A DNA stretch of 64,000 bases from Flammula alnicola (taxonomy: Eukaryota; Basidiomycota; Agaricomycetes; Agaricales; Strophariaceae), in assembly GCA_015499995.1 (NCBI GenBank), contig JADNRV010000127.1, positions 93,543 to 157,542 on the forward strand, given 5' to 3'. Positions 13,410 to 25,043 of the stretch are shown here, in pieces (position 1 is the first letter of the stretch; each line of letters begins with the position of its first letter). Both the position numbers and the translations under genes were made by a program. The notes beneath the pieces were generated by a model that saw nothing but the letters and a program-made list of their open reading frames with translations, was not told where the DNA came from and did no database searches.

Positions 13410-14271
13410 TTCTTGGTCGTCTCTTCTACTGTGGAACCGCTTATTGCTTGTACATATTTCAAGTTCAATTGTGTCTACTATCTTGCTATCGTGTTCTGTT
13501 CACCTGTACATATTACTACTTTCCGCCTCCGCCTTCGCATTCACCATTTTGCATCCATAGTATCTAGCTGGAATCACATTAACAATGACATTACTGTTTA
13601 CGAATAACATGCTACTCCGAGCTGCAATAATAAATTCCCGAGTAGTTCCAAAACTGTCCGGGAACCAATCATCTTCGAAAAAATATAGTTTCTCTTATCT
13701 CTCAAACTATCCGATAGATTGGTCTGTTTTTACATTCTTATCTTGAGCCAACTTTGCTACTCGACATCTCGGGCGCATACTGAGTGTGGTGTTCCTGACA
13801 ACCCTGTGTTAATGTTCAGAGCCACCTATCGGCCGAACAAAATATTAAATCTTCTTAATATACTTGAGTACAAAGAAACTACATTGCAAGGACAGAGAGA
13901 TAAACGCAAGCTTGATTTCCTCTTTCTCGTTGCGTTTGCAGTCGCCCCTATCGGCTGCTTGCCTACGTCCACAAGCGCATGGACTCACCTTCATTGATAA
14001 TTTCACAAGAGCACACAAAACACCAAGCGAGCAGTAATAATGGGGTTTTAAACAACGCCCATCTTACCCAATTCCTCCATGATCCCCACAGGCAATGCAC
14101 GGTGACCTTCACTGACCTGTTTTTCCAAATTCTCTTCTCCAGTTGCAGCCACTTTGTCGTCATTTTTTGCCCTTTTTGCGGCCTTCCTTTGTTGCAGCCT
14201 TTTCCATTCTCTGAGCTAGCAAGTGCAGAACATTTCTTTTTAGGCATAGAGGATTTTGAGAGAATTGGAGG
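13410..14271. other. Intergenic region left of the hAT element
   Basis: No recognisable gene. It contains the 3' end of the Arb1-like gene and AT-rich host sequence leading to the hAT target site at 14272. Confidence 0.5.
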
Positions 14272-14279
14272 ACGCGACG
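14272..14279. repeat. Left 8-bp target-site duplication of the hAT element
   Basis: ACGCGACG directly precedes the TAGTGTTGCC terminus; the same 8 bases follow the other terminus at 29089-29096. Eight bp is the hAT-superfamily duplication length. Confidence 0.9.
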
Positions 14280-14296
14280 TAGTGTTGCCACGGCTC
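14280..14296 (+). repeat. hAT left terminal inverted repeat
   Basis: TAGTGTTGCCACGGCTC, 17 bp, perfect inverse of 29072-29088. GC-rich subterminal repeats (GCTCCGCTCGGCTTGACTCG) continue to about 14330. Confidence 0.88.
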
Positions 14297-14805
14297 CGCT
14301 CCGCTCGGCTTGACTCGGCTGCCATCAACTTCAAGGCACGCTTGGTATTTTTATGGAGTCAAGTCACGGTTGAGTCACGACTTGGCTTGGTACCACGCTC
14401 CGCTCGGCTCCAGCCGTCGGTTTGGCCAAAAATAGACACTCAGATTCTTCCCGACGCCCTCCTCAATAGACCATGTTCTCGACGCTCTAGAGGTTGCAGT
14501 TTCGAAGTTTTTTAGACTTTCTGAATATGTACGGAAAGCTACAGATCTACATAATGCAATAAAAGCTTTATCTGAGATTCAAAGTTCAGCCCAAATTTGC
14601 AATGGACGAAATAAATTGAGGGTGCATTGACAAGTATCTAGCATACTACATAATCATTTTCCTTCGACAAAAGGTCAAAAACTGATGAACTGGAGTCATA
14701 GAATGTGTTAAGATGAGGAGATTCATATCTGAGAGATTCAAAATCATAAAATGTCTGTTGAAATTTTTATCTACATAGTATGGTAGGTATCAGGCATTAA
14801 GTGTC

Positions 14806-17800
14806 CTACTCCTCCTCTGAGTCTGATTCATACATATCGCTGCTGTCAATGTCTTCATCGCCAATTGCTTCGTTGAGATATTGAATAAATTCTTGAATAC
14901 TTTCTGGGGGGGAATTAGGCTTGTCCGCCTCGAGCTGTTCCATTTCATCTTCCTTACTTGTACGCTCCGTGAAACTGAGCGCGAGCCCATTTTTAATCGC
15001 AAATTTGAGAATTTGGAGTGCTTCCATGAGGGAATGACTAATCCGATTTCGGCGTGCAGTGGTTGTTTCCTTCCCGGAGGAAAAGACTCGCTCGCAAGGA
15101 ACAGACGAGGCCTGTATAGGAAGAATATCAAGCGCAAGTTTGAAAAGAGTTGGCCAGCGCAGTTGATTTTCCTGATAAATTTACAAGTCAGATATCCTGA
15201 ATAGTAGTATGTAAACAGTATCAGATTTACCTGCCAAAAGCCAACCATGTCGGAACCACGAGAGGAATCGAGAAAGTATGAAGTTATCTCGTCTTCCAAA
15301 GTCCGGCCTCGACCTTGTTTGACCGGGGAGTCCATGCCTAAGAGACTGCTTGCCCAACTTGAATCTTCAGAAGCATTGCGGCGTGAATCCTGAGACCCTC
15401 CTTGAGGTACTGCGGCATAATACGGACGCAGCTGCATGCACAGTGAGTAGAAAGTCAGAACAGCGAATTATGCTGCTCACTTCACGGATGAAAAGTGAAT
15501 TCACTTGATCTACCATCGAGGGGAATGACTTCTCGAAAAATCGAAGCTTGCACCTGGGATTTAGGACTTAAAAAAGCGAAGTTAAGTGGGGGTGCATATT
15601 GGAACAAGGCCAATAAATGGATCGTACGTGTGGCAAGAATATTGGCAGGAACAGCATCGAGTCGATTTTCATAATCTTCGAGCTTGTCTAGCCCTTCTTG
15701 AATAATATCACTTGCTTCAGGCATTGTAGTCTTCAAGGTCTTAAAGCGCTGGATTATGGCTTGAAAAAGTGGAATGGTGTATCCTAATGTGGGTGTCTTC
15801 TCGTATGATAGGACTTGCTGGAAAGCGTGTGGTATCTGACAATTTCGATTATAAATGCTCAGTCTCTCATATTCAATATTGGGGCCGTACCTGCAGGATT
15901 TTTTCGAATTTCCTCAAGACATCCCATTCAGCCTTGCTAAGTTCGTACTTTTCAAGGCCACTATCGGGTTGTGATAGATATGTATCAATAGGCTGTAAAT
16001 TTGATATAAGTAACCGGAAAGAATGAAATATTATTTAGATATGCATACAATTTCGAGCTCTAGAGCTCGGGAAATCATTAGAAGGGTGGACGACCATCTT
16101 GTATCGACATCGCATATTAATTGGAGGTCCTTCATCCCAAGGTTTTCGAGAACCTTTGAGAAACCCTCGCGACGCAGTGAGGATGCACGAACCTAAGTAG
16201 TAGTGTTTTGAAGTCCGGTCCAGTCCGGTCTTTTGGCCCCCAGGGACATAGACCGAGACCGAGACCGGTCCATATACATCCCAAGATGTCAAAAAACCGG
16301 ACTGGACCGATTCAGACCGGTCTACGTCGGTCTTTTGCAGTCTTGGACCGGTCTGAACCAGATTCCGGTCTTAACCAGTCTTAACCGGTCTAAGACCGGT
16401 TTTTCGATGCAAACCACCAGTAATTTGATATATATGTGTCAGTAATATTTGTAGACGTAATATATACCTTGAAATTGAGCCCTGGAATGTTAAATTTCGT
16501 TGAGAATTGACTGTTCTACACTAATATTTCGCATTTTCTACTCTTTTAGAAACTTTTTGACTGTTTTATTTATTTCTCAGCCAAAACTTTACCAATCTGG
16601 ATGCCCTTGGGGCCGATTTGAAGGGATAAATCAGGGCTAAAAAGTAGCCGGTTCAGACCGGTCTTAACCGCAAAGACCGGTCCACCGAGACCGGTCTTTT
16701 TGCGGTCTTTGATTCTCAAAAATCAAAAGACCGGACTGCTGGTCCGGTCTTTTTGCGGTCCAGTCCGGTCTGGTTGCGGTCTTTTTCCAGTCCCAAGACT
16801 GGACCTTTAAACACTACTAAGTAGCAAGTGAATTAGCATAGCATACAGCTTAAATGATAGAAATTCCTACGCCGTTTATTGCGCTTCGAAGAGAGGCAAC
16901 TGGGTCTCGATCAATCAGATCGGAGAAATCCTGTTCACCATCCGGTGACTCTGATCGTGCAGGTGGTTCATAATTTCCAGCGTCGTCTGCCGCATAGTCC
17001 ATTTTAGTTATTGCAGCGAGTATAGCCTTGCAAGCTAAGTTGATGATGTGAGGAAAGCATCTAAAGTGAATTATTTACTTGGAGGGATGAGGGCCATTGC
17101 TTCGCATGGCAAAACGAGGACCAGGTGGCTGCCCAGCCCATATCAAGTCTGAAATTTGCCGGAGGAGAGGTGAGTACCACTCTTCTCGAGGGCAAATTCT
17201 GGCCTCGGAAGTCACTAAAAGGTGCATTTATTATATTCTGAATACATTCCGATGATAATCTATGTATCTACTCATCACCTAACATCGTCCGAGACGCACT
17301 CGACGATGGGGACGAAAGGCGGGAAGTGCGGACCGGATTTCGGCTTTCCCCGAAATGCGATCAACCGCACCCGGTTGAGTTCGGGTTGTCACCTTCGTCT
17401 CTAACCATCCAGCCCCGCCACCCCCTTTCTTCTCCTCCCCCTGCTACTACATGGGTGTCCAAGCAAATCGGAAGGAGGTGAGGGGTGAGAAGACGCGAGG
17501 GGAGACCCTGGTAGAGGGAGACCCACCCGGTGCGCAACGAATCGAGTCATAAGACTCGATTCGTTTTCTGTTCTTCCTCTCCATCCCCTCACTTACCCGA
17601 TCCACAGGCAAGATAACGAGGTGACGACAACGACCGTTGAAAGGTCGTCATCTCGGTCCTTATTCCTCTGGCAGCTCCGACAGGACAATACGGCGATGGC
17701 GACGAGATGGAAGCAGCAGCAGCAGGATGACCCTGCTACTGCTGGTATACGGATCCGGCTACGATGACGACGAGGGCGGCGTAGCAGCAGCGCGACCGCT

Positions 17801-20800
17801 ACTGCTCGTATACGGATCCGACGACGACGACAAGAGTGGAGCAGCACCAGCACAACTGCTGCTGCTCCCATGCGGATCCGACGACAATGACGATGACGAC
17901 GAGGGCGGCGCTGCTGCTGCTGGTATGCGAATATGACGACGATGACGAGGGCGGAGCAGCGGCAACAGCACGACCGCTGCTGCTCGTATACGGTGACGGT
18001 GACAAGGTGGGAGGAGTACGCCAACGACGGCGAGGCGGCGGCAGCGGCGGCAGAGCGACTGCTGCTGCTGCTTGTGCACGACAGCGATGAGGTGGACACT
18101 GCAGCAGCTGCACGATGGCAGCTGCTGCTCGTATACGGCAAGGGCAACGAGGCAGGAGCAGGAGCATCAGTGCCCACTGCTGCTGCTCAGATACGGCGAC
18201 GACAATGGGGAGCACTGAGCAGCGACAGCATCATGACCGGTGCTGCTGCCCGGGTGCAGTGCCGATGAGCAGGAGCAGGAGCAGCACCCATTGCTACAGA
18301 TACGGCGACGACGACGGGGTAGGAGCAGCACCAGCACGGCTGCTGCTGCTCAGATACGGCAACGACGAGATCGAAGCAGCGGCATCGCCGCTCCTGCTGT
18401 TGCCCCGTTATGACGGCGACAACAAGGTGGGAGCAGCGGCAGCCGCGATACGACGACATGGAGGAGAACGAGAATAAGCAGCAGCAGGAGAGGCGACGAC
18501 GTGCATTGCTCACGTCGACATGCCCCCTCCTTGTTCGCTTATCCTCATTCTTGTATTTTATGTTCTTTATTGTATGCCTTATGACTAGTAGTATCACTAT
18601 TTCAAATATATTCAATGTTTTCTATTGATTCTTTTTTACCTGAGGTTTTCAAGCACAGAGAACCGTGTCTATTTTTGAACATGAGCGTGGGATTGATCAA
18701 AGGTATCTAATCAATAGATAACAGAGACAGTCGCCGAGGCACGAGCATCTACATCTAAAAATATCAGGCTAGGGCGCTTTCTGGCTATCTAATCTATAGA
18801 TAACGAACAACAAGCGCTGGCATCTAAAAATATCACACCGAGGCGCTTTCCGTCTAATTTTAGACTGTCATCCAAAGTCATCCATCTCAATCCACCCATC
18901 CCCGCCCCCCGTGAGATGCGCAGAGGGCCGCAATGGGTAGCAATATATTATTGGACCCCATTGGATTTTTTTCCGCAGTCAAACTGCCCCACACGATGAG
19001 CGCAAGCAAAAATACAAGCCCGAGCATCATTTCCTGCATTGTTGACAGTTGTTTGATAGCAGCCCAGCCCCAAATAGGAACGTCATCCAAAGCCATTCTC
19101 CCGAGGTGCGCAAAGGGTGGGGGCTCAGAATATATTTATAGACCCCATTAGAATTTTTTTCCGTGCCCAAAAGCGCCCCCAACAATGAGCAGCCCCCAAA
19201 ATACAGTCCCGGACATCATTTCTCGCATTGTTGACCCCATGTTTACCATCACCTGCCCCCAACAGTGACCATATGTCCTGTCCCCCCAGCACACTGTATG
19301 TAGAAGAAGCGCATATATAATTCTAGCTTACAAGGCTGCAGTGGCGGCGGTGAAGGGAGGGTTGGCTGATTGGCTGAACCCGTCCAGTGATGGATGCTGA
19401 TGTGATGACATACAGTCATCATGTTCAGTCCGGTACATGCTGATGCAATGACATACAGTCATCATGTCCAGTCCAGTACATGCTGACTGATAGAAATCAC
19501 ATCAGCATACCCGCATTCTTACCCACATTTTGTCCTGACAGTTGGCCTACCACTGACAAGGATCCTTTGTCCTGGACTGTCTTATCTCTTGTCAGGCCTT
19601 GTATGACAGTGAAACTACACATTTATTCAAATAAGCTGCACTAATCTTGCGACGCACTTTTAAGGTATTTTTGTACTTTCCAACACACATTTAGGTAGAT
19701 CTTATTGTGAGTCAACTAATTCTCATTTGCACGCACATGTTAAGCTTGCCAGCTGAGCCACTTTCTAATGGAAGCCACCTTTTTCTTTAATAGTGCACTA
19801 CATTACTTGACCAAGGGACCCAAATTATATTACACAAGCTATATACTAGAAAAGTGAGCCTATTTTCTAAATGTGAGTTTATTTTCTAAGCGCAAGCCTA
19901 CTTTCCAAATGTGAGCCTACTTTTGGACTAGCTAGCCCTGGTAGCTGGGTAAAGGCAATGTCAGATAATGACAAAGAATGTCCAAATGTGGGAAATGTCT
20001 ACAGTAATTCCCAAATTTCACATAGGAGGGTCTTTTACTAAGCTCCAAAATTATGATAAATGAATTCTACTCATCAATAGCTTTTGATTGAGCCCAAGAT
20101 CTCCATCGTCCGAGCAATACTGCAGTCTTTGCATATTTTTGTGAAAGTTTCTGCACGTGGTTATGTGCTGATAGTGCCTCTGCTATTACTAGTTGCTAAA
20201 TATACTCAGCAGATTCAGTGAATGGCCAGCGCTTCCCAATCTCTCATTCAGATTCCCCTCACTTTGATAGTTTTAAAGTGATAATATGCCTATCAAATTT
20301 AGTTGGCTCCTTGTGGCCTCTCAATTGCATAGATCATCCCAGTAAAGAAGTGAAAGAACATTTATTCATACTAGCAATAAGTGCCGCTTGTCGCCAACCT
20401 GCAGTTGGCTCCTCGCGGTGGGGACTGAGCATCCCACTTCCTGAACACACCGAAATTGACTATAGATAAGATAAACATAGCCATCAAACAAACATGTACA
20501 AAATTTCCCTCAGTTTTGAGGCCAAAGGGTCCTCTTTGCAGAGGTCCGGGTTATAAAAGAATTTGTACGCCGCTACTTTGCAAGGCTGACAAATATCACG
20601 TGTTAATGCTCATGTGACTATAGATAAGATAAACCTGTCCATCAAACAAACATGTACAAAATTTCCCTCAGTTTTGATGCCAAAGGGTCCTCCTGCAGAA
20701 GTCGGGTTAAAAACGAAGCCCCTAAAGGGTCCTCGTAATCAGCATAAAATATTGAACGCAGCTGATTCAAGTGCTACACACTGTACGCGTCGTTTTTTCT

Positions 20801-22718
20801 TATCAAAAATGATACGCCTCCCTTGCAGCATTCTCTCTAAAGTGGCAGAAAAGGTGTCGTTGTTCGTAGCGTTGTCCATTGTCACCCAGCCGATCTAGGT
20901 ACAATTTGACAATTTAAGAGTTTTCAATTCAAAGGTTATACTTCATACTTACCTCGGAAGTGATCTTGAGACGATCTAAAATAAAAATGAATGCCTGCGC
21001 AAGGTGATCGCCAGTATGTCGTCCGGGGACACGATGGAATCCGATAAGATCTGTGCGTAATTTGAGCTTGTACTGCGGTCCGTCAGGTGTAGCAAATTTG
21101 GTGGCCTCAATCCAGTGAGCAGTGACAGCCATATACGGTGTAAGGTTAGGATCAGTCCATAGATCCATCGTGAATGACATTTTTCCGATGCACTTTTTCT
21201 GCAAAAAAAATAGCAAGGAAGCAATATGTCAGTGAGATTGGAATTAGAATATATGAAGAAGTTGGTAAACATACCGCCATTTCGCTCTCGAGCGATTTTA
21301 AGTGTTCATCAAAGCGCTCTACAATCCGAGCACGGAGAATTGTGCGGTGAGGAATGTCCCGATCTTTCAACTCTTCTCGCAACATTAGAAATATTGCACG
21401 CAGCCGGGGACTTTCAATCACATTGATGCTCTATAACAATCAAGAAATGAGTTCAAGCAAAATGCGTTGAATACATCGAGACAGACCTGGTCATCTGCGA
21501 TTATGAAATCTGTCAAGGCATCGACAAAAGCTTCTTTTGAGAAGGCAGCGCGTGTTTCTTCCGTAATTGAGTCTCCTGTCTTGTGGTGGGTATGCCCATC
21601 ACGTCGTTCCCGATATTCCATAGCCAGTTTCAAAGATTGTGGAGTGTGAATCAGTATATCTAACTTGTCGCATGCATCAACCCAATCCTCAAGGTGATTA
21701 TCTGTCAAATGCTTGCGCAGGCCACTTGTAGACGTAGATCTCGAATATGATTTCACCTTGAAGTCGGGATTGGAGCTCTTAATATTTCTAGGACCAATAT
21801 TAGCATGTATTTTAACACCATAAACACATGGACTCACTCGCAGAATGGGCATGTTCGTACATCAGGCTCCTTTTTGAAGAACTGCCAAACATCATGGGCT
21901 TCATGACTTTTCCGGTTCCCAGCTGGACCGGATGGCTTGCTCTTTGGAGAAGGAGGGGGAGGTCTGCTGTGAGGTCCAGCGCGTGGAGGCGAGGGTCGAC
22001 GTGAGCGTGTTCCAGTAGATGGTGAGCCTCGTCGAAATTGCTCAGGCAATCGCGGATTATTTCTGGAAGGGTGCTGTACGTCTTGAGGTTCATCCGGGTC
22101 TGATGTTGTTGGCGAAACAGCAATATCGATAACACTTGAGGGCGAATCTGGTGGTGCTGATGGTGCTGTAGAATTCCATGGGCTTGGAAATGATTCCGGC
22201 GGCGAGAAGAGTCTGCGTTGGTCAGCCGTTGTTGAATGTTGGGATGAGTTGATGGCAAATGGGTCATCTTCATCGTGAACCTCTTCAACCGTTGCACGGC
22301 GGGAGCCAGATGCCCTGCCTGATCCTAGTAAAATTGTACGAAATTATTATTAAAGAGTTATGAACAATTTTGAAGCTGAGATATACCTTGATTTTGGATT
22401 GGCGGCAAACTAGGGCCGGGCTGAGCTACTTCCTCGGCTGGAATATTTGAGCCTGAGGCAAGGGTAGCCGGTGCTGGTGCAGCTGCTGCAGTGTTAGCTC
22501 CTTTATTATTTCTAGCAGGAGCTTTGCCCTTTTTCTTCTGACCTCCACGACGATTTGCCGCCGGCGGGACAGGGTCAACCGGGTCTAAAATAATTGTTTG
22601 TCACCAATCACGTCCAGTGTGGCGCAGTATGGCAAAAATAGACAGGCATACCATTGACACCGAACACAGTTTGCAGGGTCCCATTCTCTTCGACAGGGTG
22701 GTTTCTTCGAGGGGGCAT
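14806..22718 (-). CDS. hAT transposase, apparently intact, 14 exons
   Basis: Exons (minus): 22718-22652, 22584-22387, 22324-21838, 21787-21487, 21430-21275, 21198-20953, 20894-20782, 17060-16871, 16192-16049, 15992-15891, 15817-15628, 15566-15481, 15431-15231, 15171-14806. They join without a stop to 948 aa, all with GT-AG borders. A proline/serine-rich N-terminus precedes a BED-type zinc finger (C247, C250, H277, H282; RTCPFC...RKHLTDNH). The catalytic core follows: SFTMDLWTDPNLTPYMAVT, IGWVTMDNATNND, CFPHIINLACKAI, ICDVDTRWSSTLLMISRAL, and the C-terminal dimerisation region ASSVPCERVFSSGKET...RRNRIS. The protein would cut and join at 8-bp targets. Intron 7 is 3.7 kb and intron 8 holds a MITE. 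Whether such introns are still spliced is unknown. Confidence 0.85.
16201..16816. mobile_element. 616-bp non-autonomous hAT-type MITE
   Basis: Termini are TAGTGTTTTGAAGTCC and TAGTGTTTAAAGGTCC (inverse of the right end), flanked by the perfect 8-bp duplication CTAAGTAG (16193-16200 and 16817-16824). There is no coding capacity. The interior carries many copies of CCGGTCT and its inverse, including AGACCGGTCT palindromes, clustered toward both ends, which look like transposase-binding subterminal repeats. The termini share TAGTGTT with the host hAT but the subterminal motifs differ, so another hAT family probably mobilised it. It sits in intron 8 of the transposase gene, directly upstream of the acceptor. 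Confidence 0.88.
17498..17565 (+). repeat. Shared 29-bp motif plus perfect 13-bp hairpin (copy A)
   Basis: The 29 bases 17498-17526 (starting AGGGGAGACCCTGGTAGAGG) are identical to 25242-25270. Ten bases on, AACGAATCGAGTC and its exact inverse flank the loop ATAA (17536-17565). Right after the motif is a donor-like CG/GTGCGC, and an acceptor-like TCCACAG ends at about 17607. A second hairpin (12-bp stem, one G-T pair) lies at 17617-17655. Confidence 0.75.
17690..18480. repeat. About 60-bp GC-rich minisatellite
   Basis: Imperfect units of roughly 60 bp contain GCTGCTGCTCGTATACGG, then GACGAC/GATGAC runs, then GAGCAGCAGCA. On the plus strand the units read as a 20-residue repeat of the form LLLVYGSDDDDKSGAA. 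All frames stay open for long distances only because of the triplet composition, and the repeat frame shifts between units, so I do not call a gene. Confidence 0.7.
18706..19260. repeat. Two short tandem duplications
   Basis: At 18706-18860 two units each begin ATCTAATC(A/T)ATAGATAAC and share CATCTAAAAATATCA and GGCGCTTTC. At 18872-19260 two units of about 208 bp share GTCATCCAAAG, GACCCCATT, TTTTTTTCCG and CATTGTTGAC. No coding content is seen. Confidence 0.65.
19380..19495. repeat. Tandem unit with TGATGAC/GTCATCA inverted repeat
   Basis: Two units of about 46 bp contain (TGATGACATACAGTCATCA or near match) followed by TGTYCAGTCC and GTACATGCTGA. Each unit can form a 7-bp hairpin. Confidence 0.6.
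20459..20720. repeat. Two-copy direct repeat, 160-bp spacing
   Basis: About 100 bp starting CTATAGATAAGATAAAC at 20459 recur at 20618 with a few changes (…CCATCAAACAAACATGTAC…). It lies just outside exon 7 of the transposase within the intron 7 insertion. Confidence 0.75.
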
Positions 22719-24923
22719 GCTATCCGTTGATATGGTGGGTAAATTCAAAGGTGAGCACTGAGTCCAAGAGAAGCGACGAAGCGAGACCACTAGAGTTCTG
22801 AGAGACACCAGATATGTGAAATTGAGGTTCTGAAATCGTTTTCATTTGCCTTTATATCCCAAAAAGTGGACGGCGAATATGCCTTAATCTCGGAGGATCC
22901 TTCTTCATGACAAAACACAAGGTTGTAAATCTTCGGATATCTGTCAGTCAACACGAATTCTTCCTATCAGCTATCAAAAACTATGATATACCCAATGATA
23001 CTTGTGCTCAATCACCCAATTTTGTAAAGATAATTGTCATCCTCTCGAACCCAGACGTCTACCTATCTGATTGAACTTCGAAGATTTATTTTAAAACCCT
23101 AATACATTGGAATTGATATCCGGAACATTACTGGAACATCTTCGCTTTGCAAGTCCATTTAATTCTTCGTTTGGAGCCGTTTTTGAGTGATCCTCAACAT
23201 CAATCTGACAATTTCAACCGAGACATTCAAGGGAGCATGGATTTGAAGCCTCATGCGGAGAATATTCGTTAAAATTCAGGGATTATTATTATGAGGATCA
23301 ATATAATACAAAGATAGAGTATTTATTTTTGTTACTGGCCAATGAAAAGCAAGAAGGCGGCGTCATAAAGACGTGCTATCGTTGATGAGTGCGGGGGTAC
23401 GGAAAGGAGAAAATGGTGGAACAAGTCACAGGAGCAACTCATTCCGGCTCGTGCCCAGTTCTCCTCTCTTTCCTCACTGTCACTGCCCCTTCTATCCCAC
23501 CCAAAGCCTTCAAAAGTTGGCCCGCATCCTTCTGGGAGGGGAGGTGCACGCAATCTGTTGGCAGATGTGTTTTGCTTTTTACAAGTCGCAATCAGCTAAA
23601 TAGAATGCAAAGACATTGAATTTATATGCAAAGGAATGTCAGAAAAGTACTTCATCAGGAAAAACCCTTTTGCCCCAGGAGTTTCCCAGGAAATGCTAAG
23701 GTAGCCTAGGGGACCCTAAGAGTGCCAGGGCAGCCAGGTTGCGCATAGCTCCCAGGAGACACTTGGGGCAATCTCTTCCCTTTAGCTTTTACTTAGGACA
23801 CCCTAGGATGCACTTGGGGTGACCAAATGATCTCCTAGGCTGCAGTTGAATTTGAGCACTTCTTGCCTGGGTGAACCCAGGGTGCTCTGGGTTGCTCTTA
23901 GGTCAGCCAGAGCATATGCTCTGCAACTCTCAGTAAGCCTCCAAATATACACACAGAAATAATTTTAAATCAATATATTATGTTGCTATATAATGCATAG
24001 ACTAATTAACACTACTACTAGTCAGGTACAGGTACCCACAACCCACAAGTACCCATCAGCAAAATGCTATGTATCTAAACAAAAGAGGTGTGGGGGTTGG
24101 GGGTTAGCAATGATGCAAGAAAGGGGTTGCGCTGTGACGTACCTGGTGGACTTGGCACACAACATCATTACCTGCACAAATGAGGGGGTTAGCAGCAGCG
24201 TGGGCAGAGGTTTGCATTGCGACATACTTGGAGAGGCAGAGGGGTGGTGGGAGGAAAAGAAGACACTGACGTGGCAACACGCAACCAGAAATGAGCAGAA
24301 GTGAGTTGTCGGTCTTCGCAGGCCATGAAACAGATGGCTTACCATTTCCAATGCCTGCACTAGACACCTTCAGTCAGTTGCACACCATCCATTCATCCCA
24401 GAATGAGAGCGGACTGGAGACGACGGCGAGGAGTGCGGTGGTGGTGGCTGATGCTATCCGTGCCTGCTGGTACATCATTTCATCAACCTTGTACTGTGTC
24501 TGCCGATGTGAATTACAATGTTCCTCTTACCTTTTGACCTTCATCCCATATTCGCCACCAGTGGTGCCGTTCTTCCAGGTACTCACATGTTGAGAAAGAG
24601 CCAGCCTGGGCCTTGTGTCGCTCAGGCAGGGCGCTTAGCTCGTTTAACTAGCACAGTAGCTGTCAGTATCAAATATAAAGAAAGTAAAAACTTACCAGAC
24701 ACCAAAGGACGGGCAAAGGAGGGAGGGAACGGGGGTTAACGTTGAACGTTGAACGTGTAAGTTGAATTTGGGATGTGGAACGTTGTTCAACACGTCATGT
24801 GAGCTATTCGAACCCCGCTTGAAACGACTTCGCGAAAAATCAAAGATTTCAGAAATAATCACGTGACTACACGCGTCGCGTCGCGATCTCTCTGTGTCTC
24901 AGTTGCTTTCGTTTATTTCTGTG

Positions 24924-24955
24924 ACGGATTTGCGACATGCATGTCGCAAATCCGT
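24924..24955. repeat. Perfect 32-bp palindrome
   Basis: ACGGATTTGCGACATG is followed at once by its exact inverse complement with no loop. It is the first of a row of inverted repeats reaching to 25686. Confidence 0.9.
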
Positions 24956-25043
24956 AACGGCTCGCTGAATCGTCACCGCTCTCTGCGAGCCTCTGCGTTT
25001 CCAAACCGACGTATTCGGTCTTTCTCGGAAACTGCCGGATAAC

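Larger units (their letters stand above)
17061..20781. other. Repeat-rich insertion inside transposase intron 7
   Basis: The intron begins GTGTGTAG (20781) and ends TTCACTTTAG (17061), so the coding frame on either side joins exactly (…RRVQ + CFPHII…). The 3.7 kb between is foreign: GC-rich DNA with a conserved motif plus hairpins (17.3-17.66 kb), a 60-bp trinucleotide-rich minisatellite (17.69-18.48 kb), several short tandem duplications (18.7-20.7 kb) and AT-rich filler. I found no terminal repeats or target duplication, so the number of insertions is uncertain. A 130-nt open stretch on the minus strand at 17087-17220 looks coding-like but has no partner exons. Confidence 0.65.

Noticed and set aside
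17087..17220. Extra transposase exon in intron 7
   Set aside because: The open stretch on the minus strand looks coding-like, but exon 7 and exon 8 already join at a conserved position (VQ/CFPHII) in frame.
17637..18477. Several 80-140-aa open frames on both strands
   Set aside because: They exist in all frames because the sequence is a CAG/GAC-type repeat without stops; the repeat frame shifts between units.
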